Assembly (NCBI RefSeq): GCF_039534975.1
Contig: NZ_BAAAWH010000001.1
Span: forward strand, 2,976,001-3,040,000
DNA: 64,000 nt
Source: Microbacterium terregens
GTDB lineage: Bacteria > Actinomycetota > Actinomycetes > Actinomycetales > Microbacteriaceae
Direction: 5' to 3'
Position numbers and translations under genes: made by a program. The notes beneath the pieces are model-generated. The model ran no database searches. It worked only from the letters and a program-made list of their open reading frames with translations, and had not been told where the DNA came from. Positions 30,375 to 38,972 of this stretch are shown in pieces. Every line of letters begins with the position of its first letter. The first letter of the stretch is position 1.

Positions 30375-31391
30375 TTGGCCGATATCGCGACGACGGATAC
30401 TGCCACTGGAACTGCCGACGCGCTGACGGCGGATACGTTCGCACGCGTCACCGACAGCATCCTGGCCTCGGTCGGACGCGTCATCGACGGCAAGCCCGAC
30501 GCGGTGCGCAGCGCCCTGGTCTGCCTGCTCGCCGAAGGCCACCTGTTGATCGAGGACGTGCCGGGCGTCGGCAAGACGATGCTGGCCCGAGCCCTGGCTG
30601 CCTCGGTCGACGCCACCGTCCGCCGCATCCAGTTCACCCCCGACCTCCTGCCGGGAGATGTGACCGGTGTCAGCGTGTTCAACCCTGTCGATCGGGAGTT
30701 CGAGTTCAAGCCCGGTGCGATCTTCGCTCATATCGTGATCGCGGACGAGATCAACCGCTCCTCCCCCAAGACCCAGTCCGCACTCCTGGAGGCGATGGAA
30801 GAGGGTCAGGTCACCGTCGATGGCCAGACGCACATGCTCCCCGATCCGTTCCTCGTGGTCGCCACGCAGAATCCGCTGGAGATGGAGGGCACGTACGCCC
30901 TGCCCGAAGCACAGCGAGACCGGTTCATGATGCGGATCTCGATGGGGTATCCCGATTCCCGCAGCGAAGCGCTGATGCTCCGCCAGCGTGACACGGTCAA
31001 CCCGCTCGATGCGATCGCCCCGGTCGCCTCGGCATCGAGGATCGCCGAACTGGTCGCGTGGGCGCGTGCCGTCCACGTTGCGCCCACGATCGAGGACTAC
31101 GCGGTCGCCCTGGCCGGCGCGACCCGCACGCACTCTGACCTGCGTCTCGGTGCGAGCCCGCGGGCCACCCTGCAGCTGGTCCGCGCTGCGAAGGTCTGGG
31201 CGGCCCTCGATGGTCGCGGCTTCGTCATCCCGGATGACATCACCGCGCTCCTGATCCCGGTGTTCTCGCACCGTCTGATCCCGACGCGCTCCGCCGGCGG
31301 TGCGCGTGCCCGCACCGCAGCCGACGCGATCGCGTCGATCCTGGAACGCATCGCCGGCAGCGTGCGCGTTCCCATCGCCGCCCGCCAGTGA
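30375..31391 (+). CDS. MoxR-family AAA+ ATPase
   Basis: AAA+ chaperone-type ATPase of 338 aa. Walker A is EDVPGVGKTMLARAL and Walker B is VIADEINR. SSPKTQSALLEAMEE and VVATQNPLEMEGTY are the MoxR signatures, and the lid domain follows. TTG at 30375 is chosen because GGGGGG lies five bases ahead; an ATG at 30339 would add 12 residues with no good site. It leads an operon with a DUF58 protein and a transglutaminase-domain membrane protein. This conserved trio is thought to act in maturation of cell-envelope or secreted complexes. Confidence 0.88.
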   Translation: MADIATTDTATGTADALTADTFARVTDSILASVGRVIDGKPDAVRSALVCLLAEGHLLIEDVPGVGKTMLARALAASVDATVRRIQFTPDLLPGDVTGVSVFNPVDREFEFKPGAIFAHIVIADEINRSSPKTQSALLEAMEEGQVTVDGQTHMLPDPFLVVATQNPLEMEGTYALPEAQRDRFMMRISMGYPDSRSEALMLRQRDTVNPLDAIAPVASASRIAELVAWARAVHVAPTIEDYAVALAGATRTHSDLRLGASPRATLQLVRAAKVWAALDGRGFVIPDDITALLIPVFSHRLIPTRSAGGARARTAADAIASILERIAGSVRVPIAARQ

Positions 31392-31398
31392 GATTCCG

Positions 31399-32646
31399 AT
31401 GAGACGCCTCTGGCCATTGACCGCCCGCGGGACGGGCGCTCTCATCCTGGCCGTGGCGTGCTTCATCATCGCGAACGAGGTCGGCATCGTCGAGCTGATG
31501 TACTTCGGCATCCTGCTCATCGCCGTGCTCGCCGCCAGCGTGGTCTCGCTGTACCTGACGCGTCGATCCGAGACGGTCTCGCGCTCGCTGTCGCCCGATG
31601 CGGCCACGGTGGGCAGGGACGCACTGGTGACGGTCCGCGTCGGAGTGCGCACGGCACTTCCGACGGCGCCGGGGACGTGGCGTGACACCGTGCCCAAAGG
31701 ACTCACCGCGAATGCACAAGGCGTCTTCCCGGCGCTGAGCTCTGGGCTGCGCGGGGCGGAGCGAATCATCGAACTGTCGTATGTCGCAACCGGCACGCGT
31801 CGCGGCATCCATCCGCTGGGCCCGCTGCAGGTCACCTCGAAGGATCCGTTCGGCCTTGCGCGGCGTACGACGATGTTCGGCGAGCGCACCAAAGTCACGG
31901 TCGCGCCCTCCGTGATCGACCTGCCCGCGCTGAGCAATTTCGCGGGCGAAGCCGGCGGCACGCTGCACACGACGAACAACCAGTTGGGTCAGGGCGCGGA
32001 CAATCTGATCGCCCGCCCGTATGTCCCGGGTGACTCGATGCGACGAATCCACTGGCGCGCCACCGCCCACCGCGACGAGCTCATGGTGCGGCAGGAGGAG
32101 CAGGAATCCACCCCGGAGGCGACCGTCGTGATGGACCGCGGCGTGCTGCGGTTCTCGCCCGAGGCGATGCAGGCGCCGGGCACGGACGCGGGATTCGAAG
32201 CTGCCGTCTCGGCCTGCGTCTCGGTCGTCACCCGACTCGTGCACGACGGCTACGGCGTGGAGGTCATCGACTCCGACGGCTCGATGCTCGCCGAACGCAT
32301 CGACGGCGGGGACATGACCGAGGTGGAAGGTCTGGTCAACCACTTCGCCACCGTGACCGCGCGGCGCGACGAGCACCTGGGCAAACTCGTCCGTGTGTTC
32401 GCCGGAGTGATGACGGGACCGGTCGTCCTCATCGTCGGCCGGTTCGATCCCGCCGACGCCGACATCATCGCACCGGTCGCTCACCACAGCACGCTGCCGC
32501 TGCTGCTGGCGGTCACCCCGGTCGGCGACTCGCTCGAACGCGCGGCCGACCTCGGCTGGCACACCGCGCTGATCGAACCCGATGGGGACCTCGCCGCTTC
32601 GTGGTCAGGAGCAGCCGACCGGGGGGTGAGCCATGCCCTCCGATGA
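31399..32646 (+). CDS. DUF58 domain membrane protein
   Basis: Protein of 415 aa with two N-terminal helices (GALILAVACFIIANEVG and MYFGILLIAVLAASVVSLYL), an extracytoplasmic beta region, and a DUF58/VWA-like C-terminal domain. The DUF58 signature is RPYVPGDSMRRIHWRATA. It starts eight bases after the moxR stop and overlaps the next gene by 14 bases, so the three genes are one transcript. DUF58 proteins are predicted partners of MoxR ATPases. Confidence 0.85.
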   Translation: MRRLWPLTARGTGALILAVACFIIANEVGIVELMYFGILLIAVLAASVVSLYLTRRSETVSRSLSPDAATVGRDALVTVRVGVRTALPTAPGTWRDTVPKGLTANAQGVFPALSSGLRGAERIIELSYVATGTRRGIHPLGPLQVTSKDPFGLARRTTMFGERTKVTVAPSVIDLPALSNFAGEAGGTLHTTNNQLGQGADNLIARPYVPGDSMRRIHWRATAHRDELMVRQEEQESTPEATVVMDRGVLRFSPEAMQAPGTDAGFEAAVSACVSVVTRLVHDGYGVEVIDSDGSMLAERIDGGDMTEVEGLVNHFATVTARRDEHLGKLVRVFAGVMTGPVVLIVGRFDPADADIIAPVAHHSTLPLLLAVTPVGDSLERAADLGWHTALIEPDGDLAASWSGAADRGVSHALR

Positions 32647-34903
32647 GCGCCCGGCCCGTCGCGGCGCGGATCTGACCCTGACGATCGGGGTTCTGGCCGC
32701 GGTCTTCGCTTCGCTCCTGCCGCTCATGCGGGTCGTCCGCCCGAGCAGCTGGCTCCTCGGGGCGATCGTGCTGTCCGTCGCCGTGCTCGCGGCGGGTTTC
32801 ATCGCCCGCCGCTATCGCCTTCCGGCCGTCGCGGTCAGCCTGATCGAGGCATCCGTGTGGGTCGTCTTCATGATGCTGGTGTTCCTGCGCGATACCGCGC
32901 TGCTCTGGGTCATCCCCACGCCGGAGACGATGCGCGCCCTGCCCGCACTCCTGTCCCGCGCCGGGGAGGAGATCGCGGTCGGGGCGGCGCCGCTGGCTGC
33001 GAGCCTCGCGCTGTCGATGCTGATCGTCGGTGGCACCGGATTGCTCACCATCGTCGTCGACCACGTGGTGCTGACGGCGCGGATGCCGCTGCTGGCGGCG
33101 ATCGGACTGATCGCGGTGTCGCTGATCCCGTCGATCGCGGTGCCCGGCGAGGTCGACATCATGGCATTCGTGCTGCTCGCGGCGGCGATCCTGTTCCTGA
33201 TGCGCACCGACACCCGCTCCCGGGAAGAGCCGCTCGGCCGAGAATCCACCCGCACCGCGGGTGTGCCCGCGACCGCTCTGGGCATCGGAGCGATCGCGGT
33301 GGTGGTGACACTGGTCGCGGCGCCCCTCTTTCCGCAGCCCGTCGCCCGCGCCGGATCGGGTTCGCTCGGCAGCGGCCCGGGGATCGATGCGACGCTGCAG
33401 CTCGGCGACGACCTGCGGCGCCCGCGCGAGGTCGACGTGATGCTGGTGCGAACCAGCGCGCCCGCGCCCCCCTATCTGCGGGCCACCACGCTGTCGCAGT
33501 TCGATGGGAGCGTGTGGGAACCGGACCGGGTGCGGACGGTCCCGCTGGAGAGCGAGGACCCGCTCGGAGGCGTCGTCGTGGACGAGGGCATCCGCCTCGC
33601 GGAGTACGCCACCACCGTGGAGGTTCTCAATCTCGCCTCTCCGTGGCTGCCGGTGGCCTACCCGGCCGTGGCCGTCACCGGGCTCCAGGGTCAGTGGACT
33701 GCCGCACCGTACAACCGCACCGTCCTCAGCCAGGCAGGCACGACGCAAGGCCAGAATTACGAGGTCGTCACCAACGTGCCCCGGCCCACTCTCGAGCAGA
33801 TCCGCGCGCATCCTGCGGGCGGCGTCGAACAGCGAGACGGGACGACCAGTCTGCCCGCCGACCTCGCACCCATCGTGGGCGACCTCGCCACGGAGGTCAC
33901 CGCGGAGACCACGAACGACTACGACGCACTCGTCGCCCTTCAGAGTTGGTTCCGCGGCCCTGAATTCCGCTACTCGCTCGATGCTCCCGTCGAGGAGGGT
34001 TTCGACGGCTCGGGCACCGAAGCGGTGGCGAAGTTCCTCGAGCTGCGCGAAGGCTATTGCATCCACTTCGCGTCGGCGTTCGCCCTGATGGCACGGACTC
34101 TCGGGATGCCGAGCCGCATCGTGGTCGGCTACCTTCCCGGCGCAGCAACCAGTGACGCCGTCGAACGAGAGACGCTCTACACCGTCTCGAGCGCGCAGTT
34201 GCATGCCTGGCCCGAGGTGCTCTTCGAAGGAATCGGCTGGGTCCCGTTCGAGCCGACGAACGGGCTCGGCGTTCCGGCGTCGTTCTCGCCCGCAGGCTCC
34301 GTTCCCGGCGGCGCCGATGACCCGACGCTGGCAACACCCGCGCCCAGCGCGTCCTCCCTCGTCCCCGGACGCTCGCCCGATGGCCTTGAACGGGATCAGA
34401 ATGGCGGCGAGGCGGGCTCGACCTCCAGCGCGATGAACCCGCTCCCAGCGTTGACGGCGGCACTCGGCATCCTGTTGGCCCTGTCGATTCCCGCACTGAT
34501 CCGCGTGCTGCGCCGACGGCAGATGCTCGCCTCGGCACGCGCGGGCGATGCGGCCGCAGCCTGGCTCGCGGTTCAGGATGCCGCGATCGACCTCGGCATC
34601 GATGTTCCCGCGAGCGAGACGCCGCGAACTTTGGGCACGCGCTTGGTCGAGCTGCACGGCGCACCCGCCGCCGAGATGAGCCAGCTCATCAGCGCCATCG
34701 AACGCGCGAGCTACGCCCCGGGCGGCAGGCACGCGTTCTGGCAGGGGGATGCGATGGCGGATGCCGCGGTCACGGTCAGTGCCGCGATGCTGGCGTCGGT
34801 CGACCTCCCCCGGCGGCTCCTGGCGGTGCTGGTGCCCCGGTCTCTGATCGTGCGGCCGGGCAGCGTCTACGCCGGTTCGGGCGCCACGGCTCGCGCAAGG
34901 TAG
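32633..34903 (+). CDS. TgpA-like transglutaminase-domain membrane protein
   Basis: Protein of 756 aa. About six N-terminal helices (DUF3488 region, residues 15-240) precede an extracytoplasmic transglutaminase-like domain and a further helix near 610 (ALTAALGILLALSIPALI) with a cytoplasmic tail. Catalytic Cys476 is in EGYCIHFASAFALMA and His524 is in AQLHAWPEVLFEG. The third position reads WVPFEPTNG, with Glu where classical enzymes have Asp. A Pro/Ser-rich spacer follows the domain. It is the last gene of the MoxR-DUF58-TGc operon, probably acting on peptide or wall substrates outside the membrane. Confidence 0.85.
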   Translation: MPSDERPARRGADLTLTIGVLAAVFASLLPLMRVVRPSSWLLGAIVLSVAVLAAGFIARRYRLPAVAVSLIEASVWVVFMMLVFLRDTALLWVIPTPETMRALPALLSRAGEEIAVGAAPLAASLALSMLIVGGTGLLTIVVDHVVLTARMPLLAAIGLIAVSLIPSIAVPGEVDIMAFVLLAAAILFLMRTDTRSREEPLGRESTRTAGVPATALGIGAIAVVVTLVAAPLFPQPVARAGSGSLGSGPGIDATLQLGDDLRRPREVDVMLVRTSAPAPPYLRATTLSQFDGSVWEPDRVRTVPLESEDPLGGVVVDEGIRLAEYATTVEVLNLASPWLPVAYPAVAVTGLQGQWTAAPYNRTVLSQAGTTQGQNYEVVTNVPRPTLEQIRAHPAGGVEQRDGTTSLPADLAPIVGDLATEVTAETTNDYDALVALQSWFRGPEFRYSLDAPVEEGFDGSGTEAVAKFLELREGYCIHFASAFALMARTLGMPSRIVVGYLPGAATSDAVERETLYTVSSAQLHAWPEVLFEGIGWVPFEPTNGLGVPASFSPAGSVPGGADDPTLATPAPSASSLVPGRSPDGLERDQNGGEAGSTSSAMNPLPALTAALGILLALSIPALIRVLRRRQMLASARAGDAAAAWLAVQDAAIDLGIDVPASETPRTLGTRLVELHGAPAAEMSQLISAIERASYAPGGRHAFWQGDAMADAAVTVSAAMLASVDLPRRLLAVLVPRSLIVRPGSVYAGSGATARAR

Positions 34904-34929
34904 GATGGTCGGCGGCCCGCAAGGGCCAC

Positions 34930-35014
34930 GGAGGATTCGCCTAGTGGCCTATGGCGCACGCTTGGAAAGCGTGTTGAGTGAAAGCTCTCAGGGGTTCGAA
35001 TCCCCTATCCTCCG
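34930..35014 (+). tRNA. tRNA-Ser (anticodon GGA)
   Basis: Class II tRNA of 85 bases. Acceptor GGAGGAT pairs with ATCCTCC and the discriminator is G. The anticodon loop TTGGAAA carries GGA (codon UCC). A long variable arm and the T arm GGGG-TTCGAAT-CCCC are clear. No CCA is encoded. It borders a region of decayed genes. Confidence 0.96.
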
Positions 35015-35032
35015 CTCCCCCGATCCCAGTGT

Positions 35033-35854
35033 TTACAAGGGATCGCGACCCGATTCTCTCCCGTGGCACAGCTGGCGGCACGGTTGCGACATCACCCCAT
35101 CCAGCGGGGCTACACGGCCGGCGACATTGCCCGGGCGATCCGCCGATCGACAATCAGTCGTGGTCGGGGCGCGCGCGTACACCCAGTAGTCGGCGAAGTC
35201 CAGGGCGATCAGGTCGGGTCCGAACGTGCGGGCAGGGTTCATCGACGTGCCGGATATCGGGCTGCCCCACAAGCCGGCGAGTGCGATGTAGCCCCCCACG
35301 CCGACGGCCCCGATGATGCCGACGTTCTGTGCTCCGGAGGCCATGCCGAGGATGACGCTGACCAGGCCGAGAGTCAGCACGACCTCCATCCAGAACGCCT
35401 GGAAGGCGGTGTAGCCCTCGGCCGGATAATTCGATCCGTAGGATGCAGAGACGCCGATCACCGCACGCAGGAACAATGCCGCAAGGGTGGCGCCGATCAG
35501 CTGCACCAGAATGTACCCGGGCACCCGTCGCCACGGGAAATCCCCGCGCAACGAGAACGCCAGCGTCACGGCCGGGTTCAGGTGGGCGCCTGAGACCTTG
35601 CCCATGAACAGGATGATCGCCATCACCATCAGCCCGGGCGCAACCACGGCGGCTTGACGACTGATGGTGTCGGGGAACGCCTGCCCCATCATCCCGCCGC
35701 CGGCGGCGACCAGTACCAGGAAGAACGTCCCGAACAGCTCCGAGGCGAGCCGCCGCCACTCCTGCGTCGATTCTTGGAAGTCCGTCATCGGATCGATGAC
35801 CTCAGCCTCGAACCACCGATCGAACCGTCCGCGCAACTGAGAGTCTCGAGTCAT
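35033..35854 (-). CDS. Aquaporin/MIP family channel, C-terminally truncated
   Basis: Major intrinsic protein of 273 aa. Five transmembrane helices and both pore boxes (SGAHLNPAVT and GTSMNPARTFGPD) are intact. After DFADYWVY, where the sixth helix should begin, the frame continues into about 48 hydrophilic residues rich in Arg, Asp and Cys, so the last helix is missing. No single frame change restores it. The stop lies 19 bases from tRNA-Ser. ATG at 35854 has GGGGAG five bases upstream. It may be a non-functional remnant, since MIP pores need all six helices. Confidence 0.7.
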   Translation of the reverse strand: MTRDSQLRGRFDRWFEAEVIDPMTDFQESTQEWRRLASELFGTFFLVLVAAGGGMMGQAFPDTISRQAAVVAPGLMVMAIILFMGKVSGAHLNPAVTLAFSLRGDFPWRRVPGYILVQLIGATLAALFLRAVIGVSASYGSNYPAEGYTAFQAFWMEVVLTLGLVSVILGMASGAQNVGIIGAVGVGGYIALAGLWGSPISGTSMNPARTFGPDLIALDFADYWVYARAPTTTDCRSADRPGNVAGRVAPLDGVMSQPCRQLCHGRESGRDPL

Positions 35855-35989
35855 CGTCTCTCCCCGCTCGTGAGTGCAGCCGCCCCACAACGCCTGCTGG
35901 CCGAGAGAGTAGACCCGAGAGGGTGTCGACAAAAGGGGTTTGTGGGACGCTCCCGACGCGGGCATTTTGATGAGTCCGACCATCGGCAG

Positions 35990-36300
35990 GACGGGTGCGA
36001 TGGTTCCGCCGCGGAGGATCGCGCCCGCGAGCAAGAGTTCGTGGACGCTCGCGTCGGGCGCGCGATGCGGGGCGGATGGCTACGCGCCGCACGCCGCCCG
36101 TCCCGGATCGCCTCGACGAGCCCGCACCCGCGCAGGCGGGCCGACTGATTCGACATGACCTGCCGCGAACCGCCGAGTACATCCGCGAGGCCGGAGGGAC
36201 CTTTTCGGTCATCCGGCAGAGCGATGCCTCGCGGGGCGCGGTTGAGAAGACCTGGGATCGCTGGCCCACGAGGAGTAGGTTCCCAGTGACCGGCGCCGTT
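35990..36300 (-). pseudogene. Decayed ArsR/SmtB-family regulator
   Basis: On the minus strand one frame gives a clear winged-helix segment: LADVLGGSRQVMSNQ, then SARLRGCGLVEAIRDGRRA. It then turns into nonsense, while a second frame supplies a helical C-terminus (SVHELLLAGAILRGG). The parts line up with ArsR/CmtR-type repressors only if at least one frameshift is assumed. The N-terminal helices are not recoverable in one frame, and no start is found. It stands upstream of the truncated MIP gene in the same direction, so an ArsR-MIP pair seems to have decayed together. Confidence 0.65.
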
Positions 36301-36335
36301 CCGGATCGGAAGCGGCCTCGGGCGAGGAGGCTCCG

Positions 36336-37472
36336 ATGACTGATCCAACGACGCATCCCGCTCCCGCCCCGTTCACCGCCGCCGATTTCGCCGCGAGGCT
36401 GCAGCGAGCGGCGCGGTCCGCGGAAGCGGCCGGCCTGTCCGGGCTGCTACTGACCCCCGGACCCGACCTGCTGTATCTCGCGGGGTACGCGCCCGTCGCG
36501 ATCACCGAACGCATCACCATGCTGGTCGTCCCCGTCGACGGCGAGCCGACCATGATCGTCCCGAGGCTCGAAAGGCCCGACGCGGAGGAGACACCCGGCG
36601 CCTCCGTCTTCCGGCTCGAGGACTGGCGCGACGGCGACGACCCGTATGAGGCGGCCGCGCGGCTCCTCGGCCCGGGGCGCTACGCACTATCCGACGCGGC
36701 TTGGGCGATGCACCTGCTGGGGCTGCAGAGCAGGCTTTCCGACACATCGTACGTGTCCATGACGAGCGCGCTTCCGATGCTTCGCGCCATCAAAGACGAC
36801 GATGAGCTCGAGCGCCTCGCCGCGGCCGGCGCGGCCGCCGACGCGGCGTACCGGGAGATCCTCGGGGTCCGCTTCGCCGGCCGGAGCGAGATCGACGTCG
36901 GCACCGATCTGGCGGCCCTCCTGCGCCGCTTCGGGCACTCGCAGGTCGACTTCACCGTGGTGGGCTCAGGTCCCAACGGGGCGAATCCCCATCACGAGAT
37001 GGGCGACCGGCTGATCCAGCACGGCGACATGGTGGTGCTCGACTTCGGTGGTCTCAAGCACGGCTACGGATCGGACACGACGCGCACGGTCCACGTCGGC
37101 AATCCCACCGACGAGGAGCGCGAGGTGCACGAAATCGTGCGGCGAGCCCAGCAGGCGGGATTCGAGGCGGTCCGGCCGGGCGTCGAGTGCCAGGAGGTCG
37201 ACCGCGCCGCACGCGCTGTGATCGCTGAGGCCGGCTATGGGGAGTATTTCATCCACCGCGTCGGCCATGGCATCGGGCTCACCACGCACGAACCGCCGTA
37301 CATGGTGGAAGGTGAACGTCAGCCCATGCAGCCCGGCATGTGCTTCTCGATCGAGCCGGGCATATACCTTCCGGGGCGATTCGGGGTGCGCATCGAGGAC
37401 ATCGTCACAGTGACGGCCGAGGGCGGGCGCCGGCTCAACCGGACGCCACGCGAGATGGCGATCGTCGAGTAG
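36336..37472 (+). CDS. M24 family metallopeptidase (Xaa-Pro peptidase type)
   Basis: Pita-bread-fold peptidase of 378 aa, probably cleaving Xaa-Pro dipeptides or N-terminal Xaa-Pro bonds. The N-terminal creatinase-like domain (about residues 15-150) is followed by the catalytic domain. Metal ligands are visible: Asp in VVLDFGG and GSDTTRT, His in HRVGHGIGL, Glu in FSIEPGIY, and Glu in GVRIEDIVTV. GAGGAGG lies five bases before the ATG. It fits the peptide and amino-acid breakdown genes downstream. Confidence 0.92.
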   Translation: MTDPTTHPAPAPFTAADFAARLQRAARSAEAAGLSGLLLTPGPDLLYLAGYAPVAITERITMLVVPVDGEPTMIVPRLERPDAEETPGASVFRLEDWRDGDDPYEAAARLLGPGRYALSDAAWAMHLLGLQSRLSDTSYVSMTSALPMLRAIKDDDELERLAAAGAAADAAYREILGVRFAGRSEIDVGTDLAALLRRFGHSQVDFTVVGSGPNGANPHHEMGDRLIQHGDMVVLDFGGLKHGYGSDTTRTVHVGNPTDEEREVHEIVRRAQQAGFEAVRPGVECQEVDRAARAVIAEAGYGEYFIHRVGHGIGLTTHEPPYMVEGERQPMQPGMCFSIEPGIYLPGRFGVRIEDIVTVTAEGGRRLNRTPREMAIVE

Positions 37473-37545
37473 AGGACCCTGTCGTCGACGCGGACGAGAG
37501 CGTGTCGCCTAACCCGTCCGATGGCTCGTGGGCGAGTCCGGATGT

Positions 37546-37950
37546 TCAGTGAGAAACCGCGGCAATGGCCTCGATCTCGACCAGCTGGTCCTCGTAGCCC
37601 AGCACGGTGACGCCCATCAGGGTGCTGGGCACGTCATGATCCCCGAACGCGTCCCGCACAACCTCCCACACCAGGCCGAGATCGGACCGCTGCGAAGACG
37701 CAACCAGCACCCGGGTGTTCACCACGTCCTCCAGCGTTGCGCCGACTGCCCGGAGCGCCTCGGTCAAGGTCTCAACGCATTTCGCGGCCTGGCCGGCGTA
37801 GTCACCTACGGCGGCCGTCGTCCCGTCCTTCTCGAGCGGGCACGCCCCGGCGAGGAAGACCAACCGCACAGTGCTATCAACGACCGACGCATAGGCATAG
37901 GGTGCGTCACTGAGTTCGGAGGATCGAATGAGACGGATTGCAGGATTCAC
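37546..37950 (-). CDS. RidA-family protein (reactive imine deaminase or relative)
   Basis: YjgF/YER057c/UK114 protein of 134 aa. The fold is trimeric and typical members hydrolyse reactive enamine/imine intermediates. The strand LVFLAGACPLEKDG, the helix AAKCVETLTEALRAVGATLEDVV, and NTRVLV are visible. The Arg that binds the carboxylate in canonical RidA (in the CxxR-type C-terminal motif) is not evident, since the C-terminus reads VEIEAIAAV, so this may be a non-RidA subgroup. GTG has GAGG six bases before it. It is convergent with the M24 peptidase gene. Confidence 0.85.
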   Translation of the reverse strand: MNPAIRLIRSSELSDAPYAYASVVDSTVRLVFLAGACPLEKDGTTAAVGDYAGQAAKCVETLTEALRAVGATLEDVVNTRVLVASSQRSDLGLVWEVVRDAFGDHDVPSTLMGVTVLGYEDQLVEIEAIAAVSH

Positions 37951-37985
37951 ACGGCGATCCTCTCATCTGCGTTTGACTGCACGCC

Positions 37986-38972
37986 CTAGTAGCGATAGAA
38001 CGCGTCCTGCAGGGAACGGCCCTGCAGACCGTGTGCCAGGCAGAGCTGCAGAAGCACTCGACTCTTCTGAGGATTGAGCTGGTCCGAGGCCACCAGGCCG
38101 AGACCGTCATCGTCGACCTCGATGTTGCGTCCGACATCTCCACTGCCGACCCGCGAGCTTCGCACGACGGCAATACCTGCGCCGGCGGCATCCGTCAATG
38201 CATGAGCCACGCCGGCGGGAACATTGCCGTTGCCCATGCCGGCAATGACGATCCCCTGTGCACCGAGGGCGACGCTGGCACGGACGAGATCGGCAGGCAT
38301 GTTCGCGTGCGCATAGAGGATGTCGACTCGAGGCAGGGAGTACCGGCCGTCCACGGAGAACTCCGTCGCCCGGGTGTGCACGTGCGTGGGGTGACGGAAA
38401 TAGCGGATGCGTCCGTAGCTCGCTGTTCCGAGCAATCCTGGTCCCGGCGAAACGAACGCCTGCACGTCCGTCGTGCTGGATTTCGTCACGTCTCGCGCAC
38501 TGTGCAGATCGTCGTTGACGGCGACGATCGTGCCGCGCCCCCGAGCGTGTGGATCCGCGGCCACGCTCACGGCGTTGAACAGATTCAGCGGACCGTCCGC
38601 GCTCAATGCGGTGGCTGGACGCATCGAGCCGGTGAGCACGACGGGCTTCTCCGACTTGACGACGAGGTGAAGAAAATAGCCCGTCTCCTCTGCGGTGTCG
38701 GTGCCGTGGGTGACGACGACGCCGTCTGCCTCATCCGCGGAGAAGAGCGTGTTGACCCGTGCGGCCAGCGCCAGCCAGAGGTCATCCCTCATGTCCTGGC
38801 TGCCGACCTGCGAGAACTGCTCCCCCGTCAACGTGGCCACGTCGCGCAGTCCCGGCACGGCATCCACCAGAACGTCCACGCTCAGCCCGCCCGCACGGTA
38901 TGCCGGATCGACCTGGGACGGGCCGATTCCCGCTATCGTCCCGCCCGTCGCAAGAATGTGAACTCTGGTCAT
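37986..38972 (-). CDS. L-asparaginase (type II-like)
   Basis: Asparaginase/glutaminase family amidohydrolase of 328 aa that releases ammonia from L-asparagine. The two catalytic Thr motifs are present: ILATGGTIAG at the N-terminus and VVTHGTDTAEETGYFL in the middle. VVLTGSMRPA and DGPLNLFNAV follow. No signal peptide is seen, so it is probably cytoplasmic. ATG at 38972 overlaps the stop of the upstream exporter gene (TGATG), so the two are translationally coupled. Confidence 0.93.
   Translation of the reverse strand: MTRVHILATGGTIAGIGPSQVDPAYRAGGLSVDVLVDAVPGLRDVATLTGEQFSQVGSQDMRDDLWLALAARVNTLFSADEADGVVVTHGTDTAEETGYFLHLVVKSEKPVVLTGSMRPATALSADGPLNLFNAVSVAADPHARGRGTIVAVNDDLHSARDVTKSSTTDVQAFVSPGPGLLGTASYGRIRYFRHPTHVHTRATEFSVDGRYSLPRVDILYAHANMPADLVRASVALGAQGIVIAGMGNGNVPAGVAHALTDAAGAGIAVVRSSRVGSGDVGRNIEVDDDGLGLVASDQLNPQKSRVLLQLCLAHGLQGRSLQDAFYRY

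Noticed and set aside
31240..34732. Large minus-strand frames opposite the DUF58 and transglutaminase genes
   Set aside because: Antisense to an operon with clear motifs. Composition is typical of shadow frames.
34930..36335. Integrated element with flanking att repeats at tRNA-Ser
   Set aside because: No integrase gene and no second copy of the tRNA 3' end was found in the window. Only the decay pattern hints at past recombination.
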